This document shows, piece by piece, positions 1-8,730 of a DNA stretch of 64,000 bases (its first letter is position 1; every line of letters starts with the position of its first letter). The position numbers were made by a program, and so were the translations under genes. This stretch comes from Dehalococcoidia bacterium (GTDB lineage: Bacteria; Chloroflexota; Dehalococcoidia; GIF9; AB-539-J10), in the NCBI GenBank assembly GCA_030615625.1, contig JAUWYX010000001.1, positions 224,574 through 288,573 of the forward strand. Reading direction: 5' to 3'. The notes under the pieces were generated by a model. That model was given only the letters and a program-made list of their open reading frames with translations, did not search any database and was not told the DNA's origin.

Positions 1-2
1 AA

Positions 3-281
3 GATACCACCTTGATCAGGCATGCTTATGTGCTTCCAGGATGCCAGGGAAAAGGAACTGGCACGAGGCTACTTGAATATCTCCTGGGCTTGGTTGAGAC
101 TCCGGAAATTCTGGTAGGGACCTGGGCTGATGCCACCTGGGCTATTCGATTCTACCAAAAGCATGGTTTCAGACCGGTGTCGTCCAGGGAAAAGGATAGG
201 CTCCTGCGGACGTATTGGAACATCCCCGAGAGGCAGATTGAAACCTCAGTGGTGCTGAGGACAATCCCTTCTCTCCAATAA
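3..281 (+). CDS. GNAT family N-acetyltransferase, C-terminal part
   Basis: C-terminal end of a Gcn5-related acetyltransferase. The reading frame is open to the left edge, so the start lies outside the window; the TTG at base 12 is only the first start-like codon. The acetyl-CoA pyrophosphate-binding motif A is visible (CQGKGTGTRLL), followed by the usual late AIRFYQKHGF strand-helix segment. The substrate cannot be told from this fragment. It ends 94 bases before the start of the acyl-CoA ligase gene on the same strand. Confidence 0.8.
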   Translation, partial: DTTLIRHAYVLPGCQGKGTGTRLLEYLLGLVETPEILVGTWADATWAIRFYQKHGFRPVSSREKDRLLRTYWNIPERQIETSVVLRTIPSLQ

Positions 282-375
282 TTGTATGCTTTCCCCGGCA
301 ACCATGGCTGAGGGCTTTACGGTATACTTTTTATTACGATATACTTTTGGTCACAAGGATTTTCCGGAGGCAGAG

Positions 376-1875
376 ATGAATATTAAACAGACCCTGGAAA
401 AAACTGCCAGCGAAATACCGCACAAAGAAGCCATTGTTCTTGATACTCAGAGGATTACTTATGGGGAACTGGATGAAGCTTCCAACAAAGTAGCCAATGC
501 CCTCCTGGAGCTGGGGATGAAAAAGGGTACCCATGTGGCTATCTTGATGTCCCATAGCCTTGAGTGGGTCATCAATTATTTTGGGGTGATTAAGGGTGGA
601 GGTGTAGCTGTGCTGCTTAACCCTGCGCTTAAAGCTCCTGAACTTGATTCTTTGCTGCGAGACTCCGACTCGGAAATTCTGATAACGGAGAGGAATTTTT
701 CTCAGATGCTTTCCTCAGTTTTGCCTCACATTCCTTTGCTAAAACGCATAATTTCGGTTGATGCAGGTTCTTACACCAAGATGGTAGCTAACAGTTCTTC
801 CATATCACCGGCTATCGATATAAAAGACGATGATGAAGCTACTATATTTTACACCTCTGGAGTCCTGGGGAAGCAAAAGGGCGTGGTACATACGCATGCT
901 TCCCTTATGGGGACTCCTCCCATAGTTTCCGCAGGTATACAACGGAAAAGAGAAGATGTCATTATAGACCTTGTTCCCTTTTCCTATCTTTATGGCTTAT
1001 TCGAGGTTCTTTTTGGTTCGATTATCACAGGCTCTACTGTCGTGCTTATCCCTAACTTCACTCCCAGAGCTGTCCTAGAGGCTTTGGAGAAAGAAAAAGG
1101 CACGGTTATCTTTGGCGTTCCTGCCATGTACAATGCCCTGGCTATGATGCGTGACGAAGTCCTGGCAAGATATGACCTGAGTTCACTGCGATTGGCTGTT
1201 ACCGCTGGGGCAAAGTCCTTTCCCAAGCTAATGGGAGCTTTGGAGGACAAGTTCGGTTTATCCCTTTATGAGGTATACGGTCTCACGGAAGTTTCAGCCG
1301 TTTCCATAAGCACCTTTAAAAGCCGTAAGCTGGGGACTGTTGGCAAGCCAATTTGCCGCCTTAAGATACTGGATGACAACGGCAAGGAAGTTCCCAGGGG
1401 CGAAATAGGGGAGGCTGTGTTCAATGCCCCCTGGGTGATGAAAGGATACTATAAAGCACCTGAACTCACGGCTCAAGTCCTCAAGGATGGCTGGTTTTAT
1501 ACCGGAGATTTAGTCAGGATGAATGAGGAGGGCTACGTGGAGTATATAGAGAAGAAGTCGTTCATAATAGTCACGTCTTCTGGGCTTAAGATCGGCCCGT
1601 CGGAAGTTGAATTCGTGCTGCTAAGCCACCCTGGCGTAGCTGAGGCAGCCTATGTAGGTATTAACGATGGTTATGGAGGACAGATACCCACTGCCTTCGT
1701 AGTGCTTAAAGAAGGGCAACGTGCCACGGCAGAAGAGCTGTCTGACCTTTGTTGCCAAAACCTGGCTGATTTTAAGCTCCCTAAGAGAATCGAATTTGTA
1801 GACAGCATACCTAAAACTAGCTCGGGGAAGGTAGCTAGAAAGAAGCTCAAAGAAACAGAGTTAACCCAGAACTAA
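376..1875 (+). CDS. AMP-forming acyl-CoA synthetase/ligase (ANL superfamily)
   Basis: Activates a carboxylic acid to its acyl-CoA through an acyl-adenylate. The start at 376 is preferred over the longer ORF start at 286 because a CCGGAGG Shine-Dalgarno sequence sits just before it; this gives 499 aa, normal for the family. ANL motifs occur in order: a P-loop variant YTSGVLGKQKG (more usual TSGTTGxPKG, so the T-T-G core is altered), YEVYGLTEVS, FYTGDL, and PKTSSGKVARKKL carrying the catalytic Lys. The sequence resembles fatty-acid or aryl-CoA ligases; substrate unknown. The nearby SDR and 3-hydroxyacyl-CoA dehydrogenase genes suggest acyl-CoA degradation. Confidence 0.88.
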   Translation: MNIKQTLEKTASEIPHKEAIVLDTQRITYGELDEASNKVANALLELGMKKGTHVAILMSHSLEWVINYFGVIKGGGVAVLLNPALKAPELDSLLRDSDSEILITERNFSQMLSSVLPHIPLLKRIISVDAGSYTKMVANSSSISPAIDIKDDDEATIFYTSGVLGKQKGVVHTHASLMGTPPIVSAGIQRKREDVIIDLVPFSYLYGLFEVLFGSIITGSTVVLIPNFTPRAVLEALEKEKGTVIFGVPAMYNALAMMRDEVLARYDLSSLRLAVTAGAKSFPKLMGALEDKFGLSLYEVYGLTEVSAVSISTFKSRKLGTVGKPICRLKILDDNGKEVPRGEIGEAVFNAPWVMKGYYKAPELTAQVLKDGWFYTGDLVRMNEEGYVEYIEKKSFIIVTSSGLKIGPSEVEFVLLSHPGVAEAAYVGINDGYGGQIPTAFVVLKEGQRATAEELSDLCCQNLADFKLPKRIEFVDSIPKTSSGKVARKKLKETELTQN

Positions 1876-2140
1876 CTGAAAGAATAGCTATCAGCGTTGG
1901 CTATCTTGTTCTCAAAATTGGCAATAGCGTGAAGTCCGCGCAAATTATCCGGAGTTGTTCCATAACATCCACTAATGTCATTCTGAGCCCTTCACCTCTT
2001 GTCATTGCGAGCACCTGGAAGGTGCGTGGCAATCCCATTTGTCCCGGTGGGATTGCTTCGTCGCAAAGCTCCTCGCAATGACGGAAGGGGGGTTGCCATT
2101 CTGAGCGTAGCGAAGAATCTAATTTCACGTTATCCTGATG
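1876..2140. other. Gene-free spacer with palindromic repeat
   Basis: No plausible gene. ORF-track entries here are repeat shadows. It contains the 82-bp palindromic element at 2001-2082, and just after it an ATTCTGAGCG...GAAGAATCT motif that looks like a second dispersed palindrome. Confidence 0.6.
2001..2082. repeat. MITE/REP-like palindrome, copy 1
   Basis: An 82-bp element with inverted ends: GTCATTGCGAG at the left and CTCGCAATGAC at the right, with GGCAATCCC / GGGATTGC as inner inverted segments. A related copy is at 61357-61436, and a degenerate half copy lies at 40177-40199 before metF. No ORF inside. It behaves like a non-autonomous, structure-forming dispersed repeat. Confidence 0.75.
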
Positions 2141-2169
2141 TTGACTTGGTTAACACTTATTGGTAACAT
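2141..2169 (+). promoter_or_regulatory. Putative promoter of the SRP RNA gene
   Basis: TTGACT, 17-nt spacer, TAACAT. The predicted transcription start 7-8 bases downstream coincides with the first base of the closing helix of the SRP RNA (2177). The -10 box is imperfect (4 of 6). Confidence 0.55.
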
Positions 2170-2176
2170 CATGAAC

Positions 2177-2450
2177 TGAGCCGTGCTAGGCGGGGAGCTA
2201 GCGGTGCCCTGTACCCGAAAGCCGCTATAGCGGGGCTGAATTCCTGTTTGAGGTTTACGGCCGGCTAGATTTGTTTTTGCTGAGCGGTGTTGATAATCGG
2301 GTTCTGTGCAACTGGAGACTATGAACCCCGTCAGGTCCGGAAGGAAGCAGCGGTAAATAGCATTTCCAGTGTGATATAGAGTTGCCTGGTTGGAGCTAGC
2401 TGGCAAAGACAGCTTCCCGGTTCAGGAATCGAGAACAGGTGCACGGCTCA
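2177..2450 (+). ncRNA. ffs: Signal recognition particle RNA (large bacterial type)
   Basis: The RNA scaffold of the signal recognition particle. The universally conserved domain IV hairpin is present (GTCAGGTCCGGAAGGAAGCA at about 2330-2349). The 5' part carries the Alu-domain signature seen in Bacillus-type SRP RNAs (CCGTGCTAGGCGGGGAG ... GGTGCCCTGTA). The termini close perfectly: TGAGCCGTGC at 2177-2186 pairs with GCACGGCTCA at 2441-2450, giving 274 nt, close to the roughly 270 nt of Gram-positive scRNA. ORF-track proteins in this interval are artefacts. Confidence 0.95.
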
Positions 2451-2483
2451 TGAAATTCAGAATAGATAGGAAAAAGTTCACAG

Positions 2484-3284
2484 ATGGATTTTTTAGGGCT
2501 TGAAGGCAAAACAGCAATTGTTACTGGAGGTGGCTCTAATATTGGGCGGGGCATAGTTCTGGCCTTTGCTGAGCAAGGAGCGAACGTGGCCATAGCCGAA
2601 CTGGATGAAGCTCAAGGAGCTAAAGTAGCTAAGGAGGCCAATGCTCTAGGCAAGGGCAAAGTTGAGAATATCAGGACGGATGTAACCGACTGGGATTCGG
2701 TACAGGCGATGGTGAAGCAAACACTGGATAAGTTTGGTCGGGTAGATATACTGGTCAACGTTGTTGGTTGGGTCAGGGACGACCTTTTTGTCAGGAAACT
2801 CAGAGAAGATTGGGAAAAGGAGATAAACCGCAATTTTTGGAGCGACATAAACTGCACTAGAGCCGTTTTAGACCATATGATTGAGCGGAAGTACGGAAAG
2901 ATCATCAGCATTGGTTCTGATGCTGCCAGAGTAGGGCAGTTGAGAGAAGCTGTTTACAGCGGTTGCAAGGGTGCTTTGATTTCTATGACAAAGTCTTTGG
3001 CCAGGGAGCTTGGCCGTTATGGGATAAATGTCAATGTGATTTGTCCGGGTGTTGTTGTTCCTGCAAGCAGAGATGTTACTACTTCGGAGAGCATGTGGAC
3101 GGATGAGATGATGAAAGTATTTGGCACCTCAGAAGCGCTAGAGAAAATAGCTAAGGGTATCCCTCTGGGACGGCTGGGGACACCAGATGATATAGCCAAT
3201 GCTGTTCTCTTCTTGGCCTCAGACCGGGCTAACTTCATAACCGGACAGACTATCAGCGTTGATGGTGGTTACACCATGGCGTAA
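2484..3284 (+). CDS. Short-chain dehydrogenase/reductase (FabG/BadH-like)
   Basis: NAD(P)-dependent oxidoreductase acting on a hydroxy/oxo group, probably of an acyl-CoA. Classical SDR features: N-terminal TGGGSNIGRG cofactor loop, Asn-containing ILVNVVG strand, catalytic Ser in SIGSDAAR, Tyr/Lys in YSGCK, and the C-terminal ITGQTISVDGGYTMA segment. At 266 aa it is full length. It starts 34 bases after the SRP RNA and is followed 41 bases later by the 3-hydroxyacyl-CoA dehydrogenase gene, so a beta-oxidation-like role is likely. 3-oxoacyl-ACP reductase activity cannot be excluded. Confidence 0.88.
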   Translation: MDFLGLEGKTAIVTGGGSNIGRGIVLAFAEQGANVAIAELDEAQGAKVAKEANALGKGKVENIRTDVTDWDSVQAMVKQTLDKFGRVDILVNVVGWVRDDLFVRKLREDWEKEINRNFWSDINCTRAVLDHMIERKYGKIISIGSDAARVGQLREAVYSGCKGALISMTKSLARELGRYGINVNVICPGVVVPASRDVTTSESMWTDEMMKVFGTSEALEKIAKGIPLGRLGTPDDIANAVLFLASDRANFITGQTISVDGGYTMA

Positions 3285-3325
3285 GAAATTTTAAACAGCC
3301 TCAAATAATCGAGGTGGTGACGGAC

Positions 3326-4183
3326 ATGGCAATAAAAAAGGTATGCGTTATTGGTTCGGGGACTATGGGCAGCGGCATAGCCCAAGTATCGGCACAGGCA
3401 GGCTATGAGACAACCATGGTTGACGTAAAACAAGAGTTTCTTGACCGTGGTATGAGCAGGATAAAGTCCAGCCTGGGTAAATTTGTGGAAAAAGAAAAAA
3501 TTAAGTAAGAAGAGATGGATGAAGCTCTGGCGAGATTGCGCACCTCGATTGACATGAAAAACGCCGCTAAGGATGCTGACTATGTTATAGAGGCGGTATT
3601 TGAGAGGGCGGAGGTAAAGCTGCCGATATTTGGGCAGCTTGAAGAAATTTGCCCCAAAGAAACAATTCTGGCTTCTAACACATCAGGAATACCAGTAAGC
3701 CTACTGGCATCTGCGACCAGGCGTCCCAACAAGGTTATCGGCACACACTTTATGAACCCCGTACCGTTAATGAAGGGAGTAGAAATAGTGAAAACTTTGC
3801 TTACATCGGAGGAAACTTTGAAAGTAAGCCTCGATTTTGTCAAATCTTTGGGTAAGGAAACAGTCGTAGTTAAAGATTCCCCTGGATTTGTAACCAATAG
3901 AATAATAACCTTGGTTCTCAATGAGGCCGCCAAGCTATTGGAGGAAAATTTAGCCAGCATAGAAGATGTAGATAAAATAGAGAAATTATCACACAACTGG
4001 CCTATGGGCCCATTTGAGCTGGCAGACATGGTTGGTATAGACGTTATAGTTGACCTCTTGGAAGGGATTTACCAGCAGACTGGATGGGAAAGATATAAGC
4101 CAGCTCCGTTATTGAAAAGGATGGTTGAAATTGGATACACCGGAAGGAAAGTGGGCAAGGGCTTCTATCAATTGTTCGGATAA
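3326..4183 (+). pseudogene. 3-hydroxyacyl-CoA dehydrogenase interrupted by an in-frame TAA
   Basis: Would oxidise 3-hydroxyacyl-CoA to 3-oxoacyl-CoA with NAD. ATG 3326 follows the SD-like GAGGTGGTGA; the GTG at 3314 in the ORF track lies inside that sequence. Both ORF-track pieces are in the same frame and separated only by one TAA at 3506-3508 (codon 61). Read through, the product is about 285 aa, the normal size. The Rossmann motif VIGSGTMGSGIA is in the first piece; the ASNTSGIPVS, THFMNPVPLMKGVE and DSPGFVTNRI motifs are in the second. An ATG at 3515 could allow restart. Either a recent nonsense mutation (one base from CAA, AAA or GAA), a sequencing error, or a split gene. Downstream it overlaps the rsmA ORF. 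Confidence 0.85.
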
Positions 4184-5045
4184 ACTGACACATTTTTATC
4201 GGCAATTACTTCGCCAATTTGGCGTCAAACCGAAAAAAAGCTTAGGGCAGCATTTCCTTATAGATGAAACTGTATTAGAGCGTATTCTATCTGCTGCTGA
4301 GCTTAGCCCCGGGGACATTGTAGTTGAGGTAGGTCCGGGCCTGGGTATACTAACTGAGGGGTTAGCCAGGCGAGGAGCTAGGGTCATTGCTGTTGAGCTT
4401 GATTCCAAGTTAGTTGCCCTGCTGAAAAGACGACTGGCCGCCTTTCCTGATGTCAAAATTATCCATGCTGATATACTTAAGGTTACCCCCCGGCAAATTC
4501 TACAAAATAAGTTAGCCGTCTCCGCACTTTTCCAAGGTTATAAAGTTATAGCTAATCTTCCTTATTACATTACTTCACCGGTATTGCGCCATTTTTTCGA
4601 GGCGCTGCTCCGACCCTCAGAAATAATAGTAATGGTACAGAAGGAAGTTGGTGAAGCTATTGCCGCTACCTCTGGTAAGATGAGTTTGCTCAGTGTTAAG
4701 ACGCAGTTTTATAGCAAGCCTGCTATTATATCCTATGTGCCAGCGGCAAGTTTTTATCCCCCGCCGAAGGTGGATTCGGTTATTTTACGCCTGGATGTTT
4801 ACTCTCAGCCTCCTATCGAGGTCCCCGATGCCGCTGGTTTCTTTGATGTAGTTATGCATGGTTTCAGTTCTCCTCGTAAGCAGCTTCGCAATTCCCTGGC
4901 TCACTCTTTAGAGATGCCACCCAGCCAGGTTACTTTATTACTGGAGAAGGCTGGAATAGAAGGTAAACGGCGAGCTGAAACTCTTAGCTTGGAGGAGTGG
5001 AGGGAGCTATGGAAAGTCTTTGCTCCCTTTACAAAAAGATTATAG
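4125..5045 (+). CDS. rsmA: 16S rRNA (adenine1518/1519-N6)-dimethyltransferase RsmA/KsgA
   Basis: Dimethylates two adjacent adenines in the 3' terminal hairpin of 16S rRNA during 30S maturation. Signature segments: SLGQHFLID, SAM-binding VEVGPGLGILT, acidic VELDSKL, and the NLPYYITSP catalytic loop. The C-terminal helical domain is complete. The start is uncertain: the frame offers only TTG (4125 or 4131) inside the upstream dehydrogenase gene, CTG at 4185 just after that gene's stop, or an ATT/ATC. The conserved region begins around 4225, so any of these gives a functional enzyme. The stop is within ispE's 5' end, a common rsmA-ispE pairing. Confidence 0.93.
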   Translation: MKLDTPEGKWARASINCSDKLTHFYRQLLRQFGVKPKKSLGQHFLIDETVLERILSAAELSPGDIVVEVGPGLGILTEGLARRGARVIAVELDSKLVALLKRRLAAFPDVKIIHADILKVTPRQILQNKLAVSALFQGYKVIANLPYYITSPVLRHFFEALLRPSEIIVMVQKEVGEAIAATSGKMSLLSVKTQFYSKPAIISYVPAASFYPPPKVDSVILRLDVYSQPPIEVPDAAGFFDVVMHGFSSPRKQLRNSLAHSLEMPPSQVTLLLEKAGIEGKRRAETLSLEEWRELWKVFAPFTKRL

Positions 5046-5890
5046 TGTTGACTGTTTATGCCCCGGCTAAAATAAACCTTGTCCTCGAAGTGCTGGGCAA
5101 GAATAATGATTATCACCGGATCTCCAGTATTGTTCAGTCCATAGACTTATGTGACGTCCTCAATTTTCAATTAGACGAGGAAATATGCTTTGAATGTGAT
5201 GTGCCCAGCTTAAAGTGCGATAACCTGGTAACACAGGCGGCTACCCTGCTTAAGGAAAGCACAAAATGTAGTCTGGGGGCACGAATCGAACTTCGCAAGC
5301 ATATACCCTGGGGTGTGGGATTGGGGGGAGGCAGCAGCGATGCCGCTGTCACTCTCTTAGCTCTAAATGAACTTTGGGGATTGGGGTTGCCGATTTCTGA
5401 GCTGGTTCGTTTAGCATCGAAGCTGGGCTCGGATGTTCCCTTCTTTATCCACAAAGGCACGGCTTTGGTAGAAGGGAAGGGGGAAAAGGTAACCCCGCAG
5501 CCATCCTTGCCTTCAACCTGCTTTGTGTTGCTGGTGCCGCCATTACCTAAAATCTCGGACAAAACGAAGCAAATGTATAATAATTTAAATTCTGCTTATT
5601 TCACCGAAGGTCACTTTGTTCAACAGGCCTTGTCATCTTTGAAACAGGGGAAAGCGATTGACCCTGGTCTTATGTTTAATGTCTTCGAAAGGGTAGCCTT
5701 TGATTTCTTCCCCGGGCTGGACAAATATCGCAAGACTCTGGAAGAAGCCGGAGCCCCGGGAGTTTATCTCGCGGGCTCCGGACCATGCCTTTTTACTTTT
5801 TTCTCAGAAGAGAGAAAAACTGGTGAGCTGTTTGCACGCCTGAAAAAGCACGGATTGGAGTGCTATCTGGCATCTTCTTTCCCACGCTGA
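5009..5890 (+). CDS. ispE: 4-diphosphocytidyl-2-C-methyl-D-erythritol kinase
   Basis: GHMP kinase of the non-mevalonate (MEP) isoprenoid pathway; phosphorylates the 2-hydroxyl of CDP-methylerythritol. N-terminal YAPAKINLVLEV and ATP-binding PWGVGLGGGSSDAA are diagnostic; a late AGSGPCLFTFF glycine motif completes the fold. Start choice: ATG 5009 has GGAGG five bases upstream inside rsmA; GTG 5045 overlaps the rsmA stop (TAGTG) and would give a shorter, more typical N-terminus. Either way it is translationally linked to rsmA. The product is about 280-293 aa. Confidence 0.93.
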   Translation: MESLCSLYKKIIVLTVYAPAKINLVLEVLGKNNDYHRISSIVQSIDLCDVLNFQLDEEICFECDVPSLKCDNLVTQAATLLKESTKCSLGARIELRKHIPWGVGLGGGSSDAAVTLLALNELWGLGLPISELVRLASKLGSDVPFFIHKGTALVEGKGEKVTPQPSLPSTCFVLLVPPLPKISDKTKQMYNNLNSAYFTEGHFVQQALSSLKQGKAIDPGLMFNVFERVAFDFFPGLDKYRKTLEEAGAPGVYLAGSGPCLFTFFSEERKTGELFARLKKHGLECYLASSFPR

Positions 5891-5899
5891 TAGAATCGA

Positions 5900-5935
5900 G
5901 GCGTAGTTGCGGGTCTAAAGACCCGCCGAGCAGGT
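5900..5935. repeat. Dispersed palindrome GCGGGTCT-AA-AGACCCGC
   Basis: A perfect 8-bp inverted repeat (5909-5916 / 5919-5926) inside a GTAGTTGCGGGTC... context. A relative is found after the MBL hydrolase gene at 55924-55976. It lies between ispE and the VTT gene and could also act as a weak hairpin terminator, although no T-tract follows. Confidence 0.5.
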
Positions 5936-5941
5936 AATTTA

Positions 5942-6535
5942 ATGGTAATAGAAAGGCTGAAGCAAAGGAGATGGCTTCGGATAGTTCTTTACCTTGTCGT
6001 CCTTGCTGGTATTAGTGTCGGCTCTTTCATTCTGTTTACATACTTAATGCGTTATTTCAATATCCCAATAGAAAGATTAGCCTCCACAGCTTATTTGGTT
6101 GTCTTTGGAATCACCTTGCTATCTAACGCGGCCATCCTTGTTCCACTGGTATACCCTCATCTTACTATAATGATAGCAGCAGCAGGATACTGGGATCCTT
6201 TTATCATAGCTTTGGTGGCCAGCGTAGCCGGTGCCCTGGGGGAAATAACTGCTTATTATGCCGGTTACTTGGGAAAGCGAATCGTACAACTTGAGAACGC
6301 GCCGGGATATGGAAGGCTTGCAGGCTGGATGGAGAGATACGGCCTTTGGGGGATTTTTTTCATCTCTCTTCAACCCATATTGCCGGTTGACGTAGCTGGA
6401 CTCCTGGCCGGAGCCTCTAAAATACCGTTATGGAAGTTTCTCTTGCCTTGCTGGGCAGGAAAATTGGGCAAGTATCTTTTGGCCTGCTACGTCGGCGAGG
6501 CGGTTTTGAGTCTTCTCCCTCCCTTACCGTTCTAG
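5942..6535 (+). CDS. VTT-domain (DedA/TVP38-like) membrane protein
   Basis: Integral membrane protein of 197 aa with about five hydrophobic segments (roughly residues 13-35, 47-67, 70-100, 128-150, 160-190). The central GALGEITAYYAGYLGKR and late LPVDVAGLLAG segments match the VTT/SNARE-associated fold, whose members are linked to phospholipid scrambling or small-molecule flux across the inner membrane. Precise substrate unknown. It stands apart from ispE by 51 bases. Its last 12 bases overlap the convergent CCA-transferase gene. Confidence 0.75.
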   Translation: MVIERLKQRRWLRIVLYLVVLAGISVGSFILFTYLMRYFNIPIERLASTAYLVVFGITLLSNAAILVPLVYPHLTIMIAAAGYWDPFIIALVASVAGALGEITAYYAGYLGKRIVQLENAPGYGRLAGWMERYGLWGIFFISLQPILPVDVAGLLAGASKIPLWKFLLPCWAGKLGKYLLACYVGEAVLSLLPPLPF

Positions 6536-7807
6536 CTTCAGCGATAAAGAGAGGGCCAGTTTTTCTTCGTCTGCCCTGGTTCTGACCCCTCCATCTAATT
6601 TTGCCTTATGCAATATCTGGAGGACCTTTCCCATTTCCGGTCCAGCGGAGATGCCCAGTCTTTTTAGCTCTTCCCCGTCAAGGGCAGTTCTTACATAGCG
6701 CAGTTTCGTGAGAAACAGTTGGAGATGGCGCTGTGCGATTAAGGAAGAGGTGCCTTCTTTTTCATCTGAAGCTATGGCATTTGCCTGTATCGCCACAGGC
6801 TCATATTCCCGGAGCAGATAATAAATCTCACTGGGTTTCAGGGGAGACGTATCCAGGAGTGGAAGCCTGGTCTTGAGGCGGAGCGTATCGCGTATCGCTC
6901 GGGATAATTTTGCCGACATGTTAAGACGGGTGAGAAATTGCTCAATTTTCTTCTCGCTAAATGAATAAATAACAAGGCAGAAATAGAGCGAGGGCAGTTG
7001 GGTGGGCTTCTTCAGCCGCCGCGCCTTGTCAAATTTCTCAGCTATCCAGCCATCGCCTTGGAGGACGGGGCTTATTCTTGGCAGCACTCCTAGCTCGCCA
7101 AGCCGCCTGATAGCAAGTTCCGGCTGCTCTTCCTCAAGAATTAGTTCTAGCTCGTGCCTGATTCGGTCGCCGCTTATTGTATCCAGCATAGGAATATCCC
7201 GTTTAAGTAGCTGAGCAGTTTGTGTTTCGAACTCAAAACCAAAGCGTTGTTCATAACGGACAGCCCGTAAAATTCTGGTGGCATCGTCGCTGAAGCTTTT
7301 GGGATGCAAAATACGAATGAGACGGTGCTCCAGGTCGCCTTTACCTTGATAGGGGTCGACCAACTCCCCATAATCGTTTGAAGCTAGGGATATAGCCATA
7401 GTATTGATAGAGAAATCTCTGCGGATGAGGTCATCCTTGAGAGTGCCCGGGGTAACCGCAGGTAGTGCCCCCGGTTTGGCATAGGTCTCCCTTCGTGCTG
7501 TCGCCAGGTCCAGTGTAAAATCCCCATATCTGAGCTTAGCGGTGCCAAAGCGGTGGTGGGCAAGCAACTTTGCCTGACTGGTTTCAGCCACTTGTTGAGC
7601 CAATTTCACCGCATCGCCCTCGACTACCAAATCGAGGTCGAAGCGGGGTCCCGAGCGAAGCGAAGGATCTCCTAGAAGCAGGTCGCGTACTACACCACCG
7701 ACGAGATATACCCTTTGCCCCAGCTTAGCCGCCTGTCTGCTGATATCCTGGACCAGCTCCAGGAGTTGCTGGGGGAGATATTGCTCTATTTGCCGGGCTA
7801 AATTCAT
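6524..7807 (-). CDS. CCA-adding tRNA nucleotidyltransferase / poly(A) polymerase family
   Basis: Class II nucleotidyltransferase that builds or repairs the 3' CCA of tRNAs. Residues 30-60 hold the catalytic VYLVGGVVRDLLLG and the DLDLVVEGDA carboxylate pair; RRDFSINTMAI and ILRAVRYEQRFGFE motifs follow, with a helical C-terminal half. At 427 aa it matches the longer bacterial members. Whether it adds CCA, only A, or C cannot be told from sequence because both activities share these motifs. It converges on the VTT gene. Confidence 0.9.
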   Translation of the reverse strand: MNLARQIEQYLPQQLLELVQDISRQAAKLGQRVYLVGGVVRDLLLGDPSLRSGPRFDLDLVVEGDAVKLAQQVAETSQAKLLAHHRFGTAKLRYGDFTLDLATARRETYAKPGALPAVTPGTLKDDLIRRDFSINTMAISLASNDYGELVDPYQGKGDLEHRLIRILHPKSFSDDATRILRAVRYEQRFGFEFETQTAQLLKRDIPMLDTISGDRIRHELELILEEEQPELAIRRLGELGVLPRISPVLQGDGWIAEKFDKARRLKKPTQLPSLYFCLVIYSFSEKKIEQFLTRLNMSAKLSRAIRDTLRLKTRLPLLDTSPLKPSEIYYLLREYEPVAIQANAIASDEKEGTSSLIAQRHLQLFLTKLRYVRTALDGEELKRLGISAGPEMGKVLQILHKAKLDGGVRTRADEEKLALSLSLKLER

Positions 7808-7892
7808 TACATTATTATTATATCAGCACTTCCGTTGCCGTCGTATAACATAATTCCCATAACCATAGTATATAATAAGGAAAGCCAGAAGC

Positions 7893-8618
7893 ATGGAAGC
7901 TAAAAGCCAGGAAGGGCACAGGAAAAGACTACGGGAAAGGTTCAATCAATCAGGGTTGGCAGCGTTTCTCGACTACGAAATTGTGGAACTAATACTGACA
8001 CTGGGGACGCCTCGCAGTGATTGTAAACCGCAAGCCAAAGAAGCCATAAACAGGTTCAAGACTCTGAGAGGTGTTCTGGAGGCTCCTCCCGAGGAATTGC
8101 AGAAGATTAAAGGAATAGGCCCGACCCACATCTTTGTAATCAAATTCATGCAGGATGTAGCCAGAGAGTTTCTTAAGGAACAAGTCCTCGATAAACCCTA
8201 TTGCCGGTCCTCCAGGGAGGTCTTCGATTACCTGTACCATTCTATGCGAGACCTGAAAAAAGAAGTCTTCAAGATCATGTTTATTGATTCCCAAAATAGA
8301 GTTGTCGAGATTGAGGACCTTTTTGAAGGGACATTGAACGCCAGTGCTATTTATCCTCGGGAAATTATCCAGAGCGCCGTCAAACATAATGCCGCAGCCT
8401 TAATCTTTGTCCACAACCACCCCGCCGGGAATCCTCAACCCAGCGATAACGATAAACAGATAACCCAGGATTTAGTCTTCGCCGGAAATATTATGCAGAT
8501 TAAGGTCCTTGACCATATCATAATAGGCGAGAATAGATACTTCAGCTTTGCCGATGCCGGGCTAATTGAGGAATATAACTCGGACTTCTTAAGCCTCAAA
8601 GAGGGGAAAACTCGCTAA
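7893..8618 (+). CDS. radC: RadC-like JAB/MPN domain protein
   Basis: A 241-aa RadC-family protein. The N-terminus has a helix-hairpin-helix-like segment (LQKIKGIGPTHIFVIKF); the C-terminus is the MPN/JAMM domain with HNHPAGNPQPSDND supplying the metal-binding His, His and Asp. The family's real function is unsettled despite the DNA-repair name. The start is ATG 7893 with a weak AGGAAAG upstream. Its last roughly 95 bases are repeated at 9809-9905, beyond the next gene. Confidence 0.9.
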   Translation: MEAKSQEGHRKRLRERFNQSGLAAFLDYEIVELILTLGTPRSDCKPQAKEAINRFKTLRGVLEAPPEELQKIKGIGPTHIFVIKFMQDVAREFLKEQVLDKPYCRSSREVFDYLYHSMRDLKKEVFKIMFIDSQNRVVEIEDLFEGTLNASAIYPREIIQSAVKHNAAALIFVHNHPAGNPQPSDNDKQITQDLVFAGNIMQIKVLDHIIIGENRYFSFADAGLIEEYNSDFLSLKEGKTR

Positions 8619-8730
8619 TGGAAGAAAGCAGGGCGAAACTAATAAATTACCGGCTAAAGACAGCTGTGAAGGTCATATTCGAGCAGAGAAAGTCCACCAT
8701 AAGGTAATTACTATGGCTGGCTATCGGTCT

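Noticed and set aside
2125-2406. Minus-strand ORFs over 2125-2406 and 1901-2128 as small proteins
   Set aside because: The interval is the SRP RNA and a palindromic repeat; the ORFs are antisense shadows.
3500-3515. Recoding of the stop in the 3-hydroxyacyl-CoA dehydrogenase as pyrrolysine or selenocysteine
   Set aside because: The codon is TAA; Pyl uses UAG and Sec uses UGA, so recoding is not a likely explanation.
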